A stretch of DNA of 35,432 bases from Betaproteobacteria bacterium. Its GTDB lineage: Bacteria; Pseudomonadota; Gammaproteobacteria; Burkholderiales; Rhodocyclaceae. Positions within the stretch are counted from its first letter, which is position 1, and each line of letters begins with the position of its first letter. Made by a program: the position numbers and the translations under genes. The notes beneath the pieces are model-generated. The model saw nothing but the letters and a program-made list of their open reading frames with translations. It ran no database searches and was not told where the DNA came from. The stretch covers positions 1 to 35,432 of the forward strand of contig CANJXH010000009.1 in NCBI GenBank assembly GCA_947478755.1, in the 5' to 3' direction. Positions 1 through 8,805 of the stretch are shown piece after piece.

Positions 1-573
1 GATGGCAAACCGCTCGACCCCAAGGACCTGATTGCCCATTTCTTCGTCGTGCTCACCGCTGGGCACGACACGACTTCGTCGGCGATAACCGGGGGCATCA
101 AGGCATTGCTGGAACACCCGGATCAACTTCAGATGCTGCGAGCGGAACCTTCAAAAATTGCAAGTGCCGCGGAGGAAATCCTGCGTTGGGTGACCCCTAC
201 CGTGCAGTTTTGTCGCACGGCGACACAAGACTATGTATTGCGTGGCCAGAACATCCGAAAAGGGGACAGTCTGGTGCTGCTCTATTCGTCAGGCAATCGG
301 GACGCGGAGGTCTTCAACGATCCGGACAGTTTTCGAATCGATCGCACCCCCAACCCCCATCTTGGATTTGGGGCCGGCGTGCATTCCTGCCTAGGATCGC
401 AATTGGCCCGAATGGAAGTTCGCTGCTTTCTGAAAGTGCTCCTAGAACGCATCGAGCATCTGGAACTGGCTGGACCCACCCCGTATATCGCGGCCAATCT
501 TGTAACAAGGTTGGAGAGATTGCCAGTGCGCTATGCCTTTTACCAAGGCAGCCCGATACGCGATGTCAGTTGA
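1..573 (+). CDS. cytochrome P450, C-terminal part (5' end outside window)
   Basis: Heme-thiolate monooxygenase that inserts one oxygen atom from O2 into a substrate. The reading frame is open at base 1, so only the last 190 residues are present. The I-helix oxygen-activation motif AGHDTT lies at fragment residues 20-25, the K-helix ExxR as EEILRW follows, and the heme loop FGAGVHSCLG places the proximal cysteine at fragment residue 130 (bases 388-390). The I-helix and the stretch after ExxR resemble, from memory, the CYP125/CYP142/CYP124 group that hydroxylates sterol and methyl-branched side chains; this is inference and the substrate is unknown. It converges on the Rieske oxygenase operon with a gap of about 60 bases. 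No ferredoxin or reductase partner is visible. Confidence 0.95.
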   Translation, partial: DGKPLDPKDLIAHFFVVLTAGHDTTSSAITGGIKALLEHPDQLQMLRAEPSKIASAAEEILRWVTPTVQFCRTATQDYVLRGQNIRKGDSLVLLYSSGNRDAEVFNDPDSFRIDRTPNPHLGFGAGVHSCLGSQLARMEVRCFLKVLLERIEHLELAGPTPYIAANLVTRLERLPVRYAFYQGSPIRDVS

Positions 574-632
574 GCCGTGGCTCGTCAGTCGTAACAATTG
601 CCGAGGCGAAGCCGAATCTCGATTGGGCAGTA

Positions 633-1166
633 TCAAAAAAAGACGTTCAGATTGTTCGCCAACACCGTCGCGTGATCCAGATATACAGTGCGTGACGCAA
701 TCCGAAAGCTTTCGCCATCGGGTCGAAGTACATCGACCCGGGCACCAGTAAAGACCTCTACTTCGCGATCGAGCCGATAACGATGAACCTGGAAGCAGCT
801 GCGCGCGTCCAGCTCACCGCCTTCCAGTTGTCTGGCCTGAACGTTGGTGATCAGGTGGCGCTGTATTGACGGTGGGTCTTCGGCCCACGCCCTGCCCGAG
901 GCCATGCGGATCACACGCCGTTGCAGCACGGACTTGTCGTCATCGAAATGCGCGAGCCCCGCATCTCCAAGTGAATCGCTGAACTCATTGACCGCCGTAT
1001 TGCGATGAATGGGCACCAGGTAGCGCGTATCGTCGGTGAACAGGTTCAGCCATGCCATGAAGTCACGCCCGTCAATGAGGGCCGCCTCGGCGTAGTAGAA
1101 CTGCTCAACGCGGTGCTGCAACATTAACGCGTCAAGCGCGGTCCGGGTGTCTTGTAACGCGCTCAT
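633..1166 (-). CDS. aromatic-ring-hydroxylating oxygenase, small (beta) subunit
   Basis: Non-catalytic structural subunit of a Rieske non-heme iron oxygenase (177 residues, usual size for the family, NTF2-like fold). Recognisable features are the N-terminal EQFYYAEAALIDGRDFMAWL segment and the D-DTRYLVPIHR strand that follows. An in-frame upstream extension exists, but the ATG at 1166 has a strong AGGAGG Shine-Dalgarno seven bases upstream and overlaps the stop of the alpha-subunit gene as ATGA, so translation is probably coupled. It is the last gene of the minus-strand operon and converges on the P450. It should form a hexameric or trimeric complex with the alpha subunit in the cytoplasm. 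Confidence 0.92.
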   Translation of the reverse strand: MSALQDTRTALDALMLQHRVEQFYYAEAALIDGRDFMAWLNLFTDDTRYLVPIHRNTAVNEFSDSLGDAGLAHFDDDKSVLQRRVIRMASGRAWAEDPPSIQRHLITNVQARQLEGGELDARSCFQVHRYRLDREVEVFTGARVDVLRPDGESFRIASRTVYLDHATVLANNLNVFF

Positions 1167-2500
1167 TGGTGACCTCCTTCTGCATAGCGCGCTTGTGCGG
1201 CCCGGTCCATCTCGCGCCAGTTCTCGCTGGTGAGCATTTCGAGCCACCGATGGTAGAAGCCGCGCGCGGCCACTTCGGAATAGGCGCGCTGCGTCACCCG
1301 GCCCGGATAGTCGGGGTCAGGACCACGATTAACGCGGTCCCCCATCTGCACAGCGAATGGATGGCGGCGACCGATGGCACCCTTCATGGTGCGCTGGATG
1401 CCCGACCACACGGCGCTGTCTTCGGTCTCGAACAGGCCACCCGCACCGAAGGCGCGCTGCGAATTCTTCGCCCACAACTGCTTCACTTCGGGCGGCGCTG
1501 CTGCGGGCGACAATTGCCAGGTCCAGATTTCCGATTCGTCCACGCTGACCGGATGAATCACGCGTATGTGATTGAAGCCGAACAGCACCACGCCGGTCGG
1601 GAACAGTGTCATGTGCGCAGCCTGCACGTCGGCGCGAGCCTTGCCGACGCGCGCCACGGCTGCGGCGTACGAATCGTCGACCAGATAGTGTTTGACGCGC
1701 TCGCCCAGCGTCAGGTCAAGTATCGGACCATCGGTCCACAAGCCCATGCCGTGCCCTTGCGGCGACGTGAATTGCCGGCCGGTCACGGGCAACTGCATGT
1801 TGCTCATGTCCGCACCGGGCGGCACGCTCGCGATCAGCGCCGAGATATGGGTCATCTCCGGATGCAGCATGTCATTCACGAATTGTTCGGCGATGATTTT
1901 CCAGTTCGCCTTGACGATCCATTTGTTCACACCCCCCATCAACTCCATCCCGCCCTCGAAGCGATCAAGCGGGGTATCGAGGTACCAAGCCGCGTCGCCG
2001 AGATAATCAATCAGCGTCGGCGCCGACGGATCCCAGGTGCCAAATACAAGTCCCTTATAGGTATCCACCTGTGCCATCTGCACGCAGCCCCAGGCCGACT
2101 TGTCGAAACCTTCCGGAAAGACGATGTCCTCGTAGGGAACGCTGCGCAAGCTACCCGCCGTATCCCATGACCAGCCGTGGTAGGTGCAGGTGATGGCCTT
2201 GACGTTGCCGGAATCCTGGCGGATCAGTTCATTGCCGCGATGGCGACACTGGTTGAGCAAGGCCTTGACCGAGCCATCCTTTTGCCGCACAACGATCACG
2301 CGGTCGGCGCCGACATAGGTATTGAAAAAATCGCCGGGCGCGGGGATCTGGCCCGCCGGGCAGAGCAGCACCCAGGCGCGGCCGAAGATACGGTCGAGTT
2401 CCAGCTGGTAGATGGCTTCGTCGGTAAAAACGAGGGGGCTCAAGACGCCCTCGTTCATGTCGCACAGGCTGCGGACATCACCAAATCTCATATCAGACAT
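1163..2500 (-). CDS. aromatic-ring-hydroxylating oxygenase, large (alpha) subunit, Rieske type
   Basis: Catalytic subunit (445 residues) of a Rieske oxygenase, which uses electrons from a ferredoxin or reductase to hydroxylate a ring or an alkyl carbon. The Rieske [2Fe-2S] ligands are C85-x-H87 and C105-xx-H108, separated by 17 residues. The mononuclear iron site is visible as D210-xx-H213-xxxx-H218, with the same spacing as in naphthalene dioxygenase (D205, H208, H213); the third iron ligand near the C-terminus was not assigned. The ATG at 2500 is chosen because GAGGAG lies just upstream; a longer frame to 2566 has no such support. It overlaps the beta-subunit start by four bases and lies 49 bases after the membrane-protein gene. 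The electron-transfer partners must be encoded elsewhere. Confidence 0.95.
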   Translation of the reverse strand: MSDMRFGDVRSLCDMNEGVLSPLVFTDEAIYQLELDRIFGRAWVLLCPAGQIPAPGDFFNTYVGADRVIVVRQKDGSVKALLNQCRHRGNELIRQDSGNVKAITCTYHGWSWDTAGSLRSVPYEDIVFPEGFDKSAWGCVQMAQVDTYKGLVFGTWDPSAPTLIDYLGDAAWYLDTPLDRFEGGMELMGGVNKWIVKANWKIIAEQFVNDMLHPEMTHISALIASVPPGADMSNMQLPVTGRQFTSPQGHGMGLWTDGPILDLTLGERVKHYLVDDSYAAAVARVGKARADVQAAHMTLFPTGVVLFGFNHIRVIHPVSVDESEIWTWQLSPAAAPPEVKQLWAKNSQRAFGAGGLFETEDSAVWSGIQRTMKGAIGRRHPFAVQMGDRVNRGPDPDYPGRVTQRAYSEVAARGFYHRWLEMLTSENWREMDRAAQARYAEGGHQ

Positions 2501-2549
2501 TCGCGTACTCCTCGTCGAAGGCCGGCTGGTGCTGGCGTCGTTATTCTGT

Positions 2550-3233
2550 CTATAGCTGCTGCGCAATCGTCTTGCGCATCATGAAAAACATGACAAAGAA
2601 CCACGGCCCGAACAGCACTGCCGGCAACCAGAAAGCCAGCAGGCCATCCCAGGCAAAGGGCCCGGTCTTGAAAAAGGTCACCAGCGCGCCCGGCATGAAC
2701 AGCAGGCCGGTCCAGATATTGAAAAATCCTAACCACCGCGGGAAGACCGGTTTGATGTTGGTATCGGACAAAATGCAAAAGCCGATGGTGAGGTTCTGCA
2801 GCGCTGCCGGCGTGCCCGGCATCACCACCATCAGCCAGGCCAGATCAAAGAGCAGATAAGTGAGTTCCGGCCCGCGGTCCGGGCGGAAGGCCACGGCAGT
2901 CATCAGCATCGCGCCGACGATAATGATCACGCCACCCGCACATCCGACTGCGAGTTGGGCGTAGGTCCACATCGGATTCTCTTTTTCGATGCGTCGCAAC
3001 TGGGTCGAAATGGCACCGACCCACACGCAGTTCAGCGTGCCGGCAAACATCATCAGGATCATGCCGAAGCGGATGCCAGTGGTGTGCTCCTGGTAATAGG
3101 CCGCGACTTCTGTCGGCGTCATGGTCGCCGGCAGCGGCGGCAGGAAGCCGGCAAACGGCCAGAACGACAGGCCGAACATGATGATGGTGACGGGACCTGC
3201 CCAGGTACCGATTAGTTGCGCGCGCTTGTTCAC
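2550..3233 (-). CDS. six-segment integral membrane protein of unknown function
   Basis: I do not recognise this 227-residue protein by name. It is very hydrophobic, with six likely membrane segments at about residues 8-32, 54-76, 91-115, 126-155, 166-188 and 195-219, and a periplasmic- or cytoplasmic-loop segment PTEVAAYYQEHTTGIR between the first two. It starts at GTG (3233) behind GGGAGA. It sits inside the operon, 24 bases after an FAD oxidoreductase gene and 49 bases before the Rieske alpha subunit, so it probably serves the same pathway. Uptake of, or membrane access for, a hydrophobic substrate is a reasonable guess only. A relation to the DUF4386-like membrane families is possible but unproved. 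Confidence 0.85.
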   Translation of the reverse strand: MNKRAQLIGTWAGPVTIIMFGLSFWPFAGFLPPLPATMTPTEVAAYYQEHTTGIRFGMILMMFAGTLNCVWVGAISTQLRRIEKENPMWTYAQLAVGCAGGVIIIVGAMLMTAVAFRPDRGPELTYLLFDLAWLMVVMPGTPAALQNLTIGFCILSDTNIKPVFPRWLGFFNIWTGLLFMPGALVTFFKTGPFAWDGLLAFWLPAVLFGPWFFVMFFMMRKTIAQQL

Positions 3234-3257
3234 TTGGCTCTCCCTTGTTGTTGTGGC

Positions 3258-4832
3258 TTACATCGTGCGCAAAAATTCTTTCGCCGCCAGGCGCCCCGGC
3301 ATGCCGGAGACGCCGCCGCTCGGGTGTGCTCCCGCGCCACCGAGGAACAGCCCTTTCACCGGCAGACGATGATTGCCCAAGCCAAGGATTGGGCGCATCG
3401 GGCCAAAGGCGGGGAGGTCGACGTGCAGGGTGTGGCCGTTGGTCGCACCCTTGCGGCGCTCGATGTCGAGCGGTGAATCGATGAAGCGGCCGATTTCCAG
3501 CGAGTCGATGCCCGTGTAGTACTGGCTGACGTGGTCGATCATGGACTGCGTTGCTGATTCGGCCAACGAGTCCCAGCCCTGTTCCGGATGCAGCGGCACG
3601 TGGTTGGTGTACATATAGAGCACGTCCTGCCCTTCGGGCGTCTGGCTCGGTTCTTCTTCATTGGGGATGCAGCAGAAGGTGATCAACTCCTCCGACTTAG
3701 GCATCACCCCGCCGCCGGCTTTCATGTAGGTCTTGCCGCCCTGCTCGATGTCACCGATGAAGGTGAGCGGTCGTCTCAGGTTGAGGTCGTCGCGCCGCTT
3801 CTTCTGGTGCCGGTCGAGGCTCAGCCTGCCGGAGAAAGCCAGGTCGGCCTTGAGCACCGCCGTGCCGTGCGCGTTGCTCGGGATATGCTTTGCGCGTCCC
3901 ATGTCCTGCTGCGACAGCGTGCCCTCGGGCAGCAGACGGGTAAACAGCGTGATCGGGTCGCAGGTAGCGATGACGCCCTTGCTTGCCGCAAGCGTGCGGC
4001 CATCCTGCAGCACAACGCCGCGCGCGCGGCCGCCCTCGACGACGATCTGCGAGACACGCGCATTGGTCTCGATGCTGTTAGCCCCCCCACCGATCGACTT
4101 CAGCCGCGCCGCCATCGCATTGGGGATGGCTTGCTGGCCGCCCACGGCGCGATAGCAGCCGGTGCTGTGGATGAAGGCAATGAACATGTGCGACACGGCG
4201 GTGCCGGGGCGATCGCTCGGGTACTGAACGTGCGGGATGCCGTTGATGAAGTTGCGCACGATCGGGTGCCTGAAGTTGCGATCTAGATACTCGTCGGCAG
4301 AGGCAACAAAAAAGTCGGCGAACTTCTTCCAGTAGGGCATGGTCTTGAGTGCCGCCATGCCCAGAGTAGCAATCGACGCGAAATCCGGGCGTGCCAGGTT
4401 GGTCAGCATCGCGGGCACCGCCACCTTCATCAGCCGGTCAAGGAAGATGGCGTATTCGAGATAGGCCTTGGCATCGTCGGGCGAGAAATACCTGATCTCT
4501 TCCGCCGTCTTGGCTGCATCGCGCCAGAAGCACAGAGATTCACCATCCGGATGCAGGTAGGCATAGGCCGGGTCCGAGGCCTTGGTTTTGAGGCCATGGG
4601 CGGCAAGGTTGAGTTCTCGCGCCACCGGGCTCACCTGCCAGAACACAAGGTCCATCGAGCAATAGTTCACCAGATGATTGGGTGCGTCGGGAAAAGGGTA
4701 GCCCGATGCACTCATGCCGCCGATGGTGGTGTTCGCCTCCAGCACCTTCACCTTGAGGCCCTTGTCGGCGAGGTAGTTGGCGGTAGTCAGGCCGTTGTGC
4801 CCGGCACCGATCACGAGTACGTCATGTTCCAT
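3258..4832 (-). CDS. FAD-dependent oxidoreductase, phytoene desaturase-like (copy A)
   Basis: Predicted flavoprotein of 524 residues from the phytoene-dehydrogenase/CrtI-like group of NAD(P)/FAD oxidoreductases. The N-terminus has the dinucleotide-binding motif VIGAGHNGLTTANYL followed by the acidic strand end LEAN. The C-terminus carries a second FAD-contact block (GLFLGGAGAHPSGG followed by GMPGR). Relatives oxidise or desaturate hydrophobic, often isoprenoid, compounds. The start at 4832 has GGAGG eight bases upstream. It lies 81 bases downstream of a paralogous gene (4914-6470) in the same operon as the Rieske oxygenase. The substrate cannot be read from the sequence; dehydrogenation of an alicyclic ring or alcohol is an inference. 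Confidence 0.9.
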   Translation of the reverse strand: MEHDVLVIGAGHNGLTTANYLADKGLKVKVLEANTTIGGMSASGYPFPDAPNHLVNYCSMDLVFWQVSPVARELNLAAHGLKTKASDPAYAYLHPDGESLCFWRDAAKTAEEIRYFSPDDAKAYLEYAIFLDRLMKVAVPAMLTNLARPDFASIATLGMAALKTMPYWKKFADFFVASADEYLDRNFRHPIVRNFINGIPHVQYPSDRPGTAVSHMFIAFIHSTGCYRAVGGQQAIPNAMAARLKSIGGGANSIETNARVSQIVVEGGRARGVVLQDGRTLAASKGVIATCDPITLFTRLLPEGTLSQQDMGRAKHIPSNAHGTAVLKADLAFSGRLSLDRHQKKRRDDLNLRRPLTFIGDIEQGGKTYMKAGGGVMPKSEELITFCCIPNEEEPSQTPEGQDVLYMYTNHVPLHPEQGWDSLAESATQSMIDHVSQYYTGIDSLEIGRFIDSPLDIERRKGATNGHTLHVDLPAFGPMRPILGLGNHRLPVKGLFLGGAGAHPSGGVSGMPGRLAAKEFLRTM

Positions 4833-4913
4833 TGGTGTTTCCTCCGAAATTTTGTGAGTTCGGCTTAATGTTGGTCAACAAAGCAATATCTGGCGGGGAC
4901 CCCATTTCGACGA

Positions 4914-6470
4914 TTACTTGAGCATGGTCCGAGCGGTATTTCGTCCGGGCCATCCGTTGTAGCCGGACATCGGATGGGTGCCGTGGCCGGTCAGCCAGAG
5001 ACCATGAATCGGTGTGCGGTAGCCGGCGAGCGAGGGGCTGGGCCGCCACATGGCAGTCTGGGATGGAATGAGGTCGAGCGCGCGGGAAGATCCACGGTAC
5101 ACCCACGGCTGGTTGAACTCTGCCGGACTGTTGGTGTGCACACCGATGATGCTTTCTCTCAACCCGGGGGAGTACTCCTCGATGTGGTCAAGCACCTTGT
5201 CGAGATAGAACGGTTTGTGGTCGGGCCATGTTCTTCCACCAGAGAGCGTGTGAGGTACGGCACCACACCAAATGTAGGCGACATCGCCCTGGCTGCCGGG
5301 CGGCACCATGGTCCGATCCAGCACGGACGGAATCGCCATGAAGAACGGCACCTTGTCGGCAATTTCACCGCGGCGGTTCGCCGCCTGAAGCCGCTGGATG
5401 AAGTCGACACTGGGGGCAATCGTGATGCCTCCAAAGTGGTCTTCCGGCAGCGCGTGTCTGGGGAAGCTCGGGCGCCGGGAAAGGGCGAGGTCGGCCTTGA
5501 AGTGACTGATCCCGTTGCCCGCCACCTGCATGAGGCGAACCTCGTCCTGCACGATCGGTGGCACCGAAGCCTTCTCGATGAGGCGGGTGAACAGGCTGGT
5601 CGGATCAGTCGAAGAGACGATTTCGCTGGCCTGCAATTCTTCGCCATTCTGCAGGACAACACCACGCGCCCTGCCGTCGCGAACGATCACGCGCTGCACC
5701 GGTGCCGAAGTGCGCACCTCGCCGCCAGCCGCCCTGACACAGGCAGCCAGCGCATCGGTAAAGGCGCCAGACCCGCCTACGGCACGCTGCAGCGGATACA
5801 GGTGCATCATCGCAAAGTAAAGGAATATGCCGGTGTTCAGCGGTTCCTCAATCTCCTGAAAAGTTCCTGTCACGGTACTTGTCGCGAAAAATGCCTTGAT
5901 CTCCTCGCGCTCGAAGCCGTTGATGATCTGCAGCGGGGACATCATCATGATGCGCGCGCCCGGCAGCAGGCTCTTGCGATGCTTCACCGCACGCCGGATC
6001 AGGCTCGCTATCGTGCGCATGCCCGGCCTGGTCGGATGGTCCATGAGATAGGGCAGGATGGTATGCGTCAACGCCATGATCGGCTGCATGAGGCGTTTGT
6101 AATAGTCGGCATCATGCTGCGACAGGCGTGCGATCGATTCGCAAGTGCGGTCGAGGTCATGGAACATCGACCATGAGGTGCCCTCCGGGCCCAGGTAAGT
6201 GTTATGGGGATCCGGGTAAACCCATTCGAGGCCGTGGCGTGAAAGATCGAGCTCATCCACCACCGACGGACGAATCATCGTAAACGGGAACTCGATCCCG
6301 TAGGTGTTCATGCGATACCCCGGTGCACCGGGGACTTCCTCGGTCAAACAGAATCCACCAACTTGCTTGTTGGCTTCCAGCACGAGAACCCGCTTACCCG
6401 CTTTGGCAAGGTAGGCAGCACAGGTCAGGCCGTTATGTCCGGCACCAATTACGATTACGTCGTGTTCCAC
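4914..6470 (-). CDS. FAD-dependent oxidoreductase, phytoene desaturase-like (copy B)
   Basis: Second member (518 residues) of the same flavoprotein family as the downstream gene. Both begin MEHDV and share VIGAGHNGLT, and both end with a G-x-G-x-HP / PGR block (here GHGTHPMSGYNGWPGR), but the interiors differ clearly, so this is an old duplication rather than a recent one. The start is GTG at 6470, supported by GGAGGGG about six bases upstream. It is the first gene of the minus-strand operon that continues through copy A, the membrane protein and the Rieske subunits. It is divergent from the AraC-type regulator at 6611, which probably controls it. The two copies may act on successive intermediates or form a heteromer (inference). 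Confidence 0.9.
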   Translation of the reverse strand: MEHDVIVIGAGHNGLTCAAYLAKAGKRVLVLEANKQVGGFCLTEEVPGAPGYRMNTYGIEFPFTMIRPSVVDELDLSRHGLEWVYPDPHNTYLGPEGTSWSMFHDLDRTCESIARLSQHDADYYKRLMQPIMALTHTILPYLMDHPTRPGMRTIASLIRRAVKHRKSLLPGARIMMMSPLQIINGFEREEIKAFFATSTVTGTFQEIEEPLNTGIFLYFAMMHLYPLQRAVGGSGAFTDALAACVRAAGGEVRTSAPVQRVIVRDGRARGVVLQNGEELQASEIVSSTDPTSLFTRLIEKASVPPIVQDEVRLMQVAGNGISHFKADLALSRRPSFPRHALPEDHFGGITIAPSVDFIQRLQAANRRGEIADKVPFFMAIPSVLDRTMVPPGSQGDVAYIWCGAVPHTLSGGRTWPDHKPFYLDKVLDHIEEYSPGLRESIIGVHTNSPAEFNQPWVYRGSSRALDLIPSQTAMWRPSPSLAGYRTPIHGLWLTGHGTHPMSGYNGWPGRNTARTMLK

Positions 6471-6571
6471 TGTTTCCCCTCCGTGAACTTTTTATAGCCC
6501 CGCAGAACTGCAATCATCGTGGCGGTATACATGAGCAATTCGCCGAATTACACTCTTTCGCGACAACGATC

Positions 6572-6599
6572 ACTTGACCTGACGCGATCAAGACTTGAC
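6572..6599. promoter_or_regulatory. direct repeat, candidate AraC-type operator
   Basis: The heptamer ACTTGAC occurs at 6572-6578 and again at 6593-6599, a period of exactly 21 bases (two helical turns) in the same orientation. A CGATCA also precedes each copy (6567, 6585). AraC-family proteins commonly bind two directly repeated half-sites about 21 bases apart. The repeats end about 11 bases before the regulator's start codon, inside the 140-base divergent region that serves both the regulator and the oxidoreductase/Rieske operon. This fits autorepression together with control of the operon; no binding evidence exists. Confidence 0.45.
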
Positions 6600-6610
6600 T
6601 GGGAGTGCAT

Positions 6611-7609
6611 ATGGGAGACCTCACCGGCAATGCCGAATCGACAAAATCAACGGCCAGGGGTGGTCGCCGGTTTGAAGCCAGCAAGGTCAAGAGTTTCCTT
6701 GCCTCCGACTTCTTTACTGCCGATTACGAAGTCGTTGCCGGCGATGCATCCGAGCTTGCCTATCTCGGCGGCGTCCACCTCGGTGCTGTCGACGTCTTGC
6801 GCCATGAGGCCGTCGGCGTACACCGTGGCCACCGACGCCTGCAGCATTACCGGCAGGACCATATCGACGACTTCCTGATCTCGGTCCCTGTCCGCGGCCG
6901 AACCACAGTGATGCAGGCAAAAAGCAGTATCGCGATCGAGGCCGGCACCTTCATCATTTCGGCCACCGCCAAACCGATCACCTTCACCTCGGAATCCGCC
7001 AACTCGCATAGTACCTTCCAGACCTATCACGTCAAGGTATCGGGCTCGATGCTGCGGGTGCGCGTTCCACAGATCGACCTCTACTGCCACCATCCCATAA
7101 AGATCGACAATGGTGCCGGCGAAATCATGACTGCGATGTTTGCGCTGGCGATCAAGCAAGGCGCGGAGCTCACACTAACGCAGGCACGCAATTTCGGCGG
7201 CATGGTGATCGACGCCATAGCCAACGCAACGCGCGATGCCCCGGAGCTGGTGAGCTTCCACCCCGATTCGCGCCAGACGGCCTACGCGCGTATCCGTGAC
7301 GAGGCAGGACACTTCATCGCCTGCAACCTTTCCAACCCGGCGCTCGACCCGGCGCTGGTCGCCAAGCATTGCGGCATCTCGGTGCGCCATCTGCATGCCG
7401 CCTACGCTGCCACCGCGCAGACACTGGGATCGGTAATCAAGGAGACACGACTCAAGGGTTGCCGAATGGCGCTGCAAAGCGCAGAGTTGCGCGAGCGCAC
7501 GGTGTTCGAGATCGCCATGCGCTGGGGCTTCAGCGACCCCGCCTATTTCAGCCGCGCCTACAAGGCCATGTTCGGCGTCTCGCCGCGTGCCGATCGTGAC
7601 AGGGCTTGA
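6611..7609 (+). CDS. AraC-family transcriptional regulator
   Basis: DNA-binding regulator of 332 residues. The N-terminal two thirds match the AraC-binding-like (cupin-type, AraC_binding_2) sensor domain. The C-terminal 100 residues are an AraC/XylS double helix-turn-helix: first helix pair LVAKHCGISVRHLHAAY, then the signature TVFEIAMRWGFSDPAYFSRAYKAMFGVSP. GGGAG just upstream fits the ATG at 6611 better than the GTG six bases earlier. It is divergent from the FAD oxidoreductase/Rieske operon and has a 21-base-period direct repeat directly upstream, so it probably controls that operon in response to a pathway compound. It converges on the LLM oxidoreductase gene with a 41-base gap. Confidence 0.92.
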   Translation: MGDLTGNAESTKSTARGGRRFEASKVKSFLASDFFTADYEVVAGDASELAYLGGVHLGAVDVLRHEAVGVHRGHRRLQHYRQDHIDDFLISVPVRGRTTVMQAKSSIAIEAGTFIISATAKPITFTSESANSHSTFQTYHVKVSGSMLRVRVPQIDLYCHHPIKIDNGAGEIMTAMFALAIKQGAELTLTQARNFGGMVIDAIANATRDAPELVSFHPDSRQTAYARIRDEAGHFIACNLSNPALDPALVAKHCGISVRHLHAAYAATAQTLGSVIKETRLKGCRMALQSAELRERTVFEIAMRWGFSDPAYFSRAYKAMFGVSPRADRDRA

Positions 7610-7650
7610 GATGCCCCGTGCAGACGATCCAATGCGAGGGATCAGGTCGT

Positions 7651-8793
7651 CTACGATTTCAATGCCTGAAACGTCTTTACCGCACGCTGTATCGATGCCG
7701 CGCCATCGGCCGGCCCCAGCACCATGGGCGTCATGTCGGCAATACTGACAAAGTCGGCGCCTGCATCGATGTACTCGCGGCAGACGCCAGTGAGGTAATC
7801 CGGCGTGCCGCAGTAAAAGGACTTGCGCACCAGTTCGTTTGAGGTACGGGCAACGATGTCGCGAATCTCGGCGGCCGGGTGCTCGGCGGGCAGCCAGTGG
7901 GTCGGATAGTTCCAGCCCTCGGGCATCACGGGTGTGATGCCGACTTCCGCCCAGTTCTTGCCATCGACCCGCCCGTTGCACGCTGCGAAGTACTTGATCA
8001 GCGGGTTGTCGAGCACGACATCGAGTACATCGGGATCATCGTGCGTCGCGCACACCAGCCAGATGCCCATGCCGAATTTCTGCGGATCGCGGCCATTGGC
8101 TTCGACCTTCTCGCGCAGGCTGCGCACCAGCTGGGCGAACTTGTCGGGGTTGGTGATCGCTTGCGGAACGGCGGCCTCGAAACCATCCGCATGTTTGGCC
8201 GCAATCTCCAACAGCGTCGGCCCGCCGCCCAGGGCCCAGAACTCGGGTCTGATCGCCGGCCTTGCATCGCCCATGAAGGCATTCGTGTAATTCCAGAAGT
8301 GGCCTTCGTATGAAATGGGTTCCTGTGCATCGTAGAGCTTACGGACCAGTGCCAGCGTGTCTTCGAGCCGCTTCAGGCCCTCGGCACGCTTGTAGCCGAA
8401 AGGCTTGGTCTGCCGCGCCTCGCCGGCGCCGATCGCGCACACGACCGGCCCGCTGGTCGCGTTGGCAAGTGTCAGCAGGCGGCGCAACAGTTCAGCAGGA
8501 CCCGAACGCAGCGAGTCGGTCGACAGTCGCAAGCCAATGTCGGGATTTTTTGCCGCGATGTAGCCTGCTTCGATGAAGGGATCATAGAGGGCGCCGCCGT
8601 CAACGAAGTCTGCGGCAGGCGAGTTCTTTGGTGTCCACAGTTCCTTCGGAAACCAGGTCGACAGTTCATCCCAGAGGTAGACGAAATCGACGGCACCGGT
8701 CCCTCGCAGGGCGCCAGCATATTCCGCCAACGCCGGCAAGGGTGTGGTGCGGTGATCGTCGAGCGGAATGGCGGTGCTTATCTTTCTGGACAT
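7651..8793 (-). CDS. LLM-class (luciferase-like) flavin-dependent oxidoreductase
   Basis: Predicted flavin-dependent enzyme of 380 residues with the luciferase-like TIM-barrel fold. Family features are FVYLWDELSTWFP near the N-terminus, GLRLSTDSLRSGPAELLRRLLTLA, the GAGEARQTKPFGYKR segment and EFWALGGGPTLLEIAAKHADGFE, which resembles the F420-dependent methylene-H4MPT reductase/N5,N10 subgroup. In a proteobacterium the cofactor could be FMN or F420; the sequence alone does not decide. The start at 8793 has AAGGA upstream. It lies 12 bases after the AveC-like membrane protein gene, so the two form an operon read from the 9901-10099 promoter region next to a TetR regulator. Confidence 0.9.
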   Translation of the reverse strand: MSRKISTAIPLDDHRTTPLPALAEYAGALRGTGAVDFVYLWDELSTWFPKELWTPKNSPAADFVDGGALYDPFIEAGYIAAKNPDIGLRLSTDSLRSGPAELLRRLLTLANATSGPVVCAIGAGEARQTKPFGYKRAEGLKRLEDTLALVRKLYDAQEPISYEGHFWNYTNAFMGDARPAIRPEFWALGGGPTLLEIAAKHADGFEAAVPQAITNPDKFAQLVRSLREKVEANGRDPQKFGMGIWLVCATHDDPDVLDVVLDNPLIKYFAACNGRVDGKNWAEVGITPVMPEGWNYPTHWLPAEHPAAEIRDIVARTSNELVRKSFYCGTPDYLTGVCREYIDAGADFVSIADMTPMVLGPADGAASIQRAVKTFQALKS

Positions 8794-8805
8794 GTTCTCT
8801 TTCCT

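Noticed and set aside
1166-2170. Long plus-strand frame opposite the Rieske alpha subunit
   Set aside because: Arginine/histidine-rich product without family motifs, lying wholly antisense to a gene with clear iron-binding motifs; typical shadow in GC-rich DNA.
7622-7652. AGACGA/TCGTCT inverted repeat between the AraC and LLM genes
   Set aside because: Six-base arms with an 19-base gap and no T run; too weak for a terminator call.
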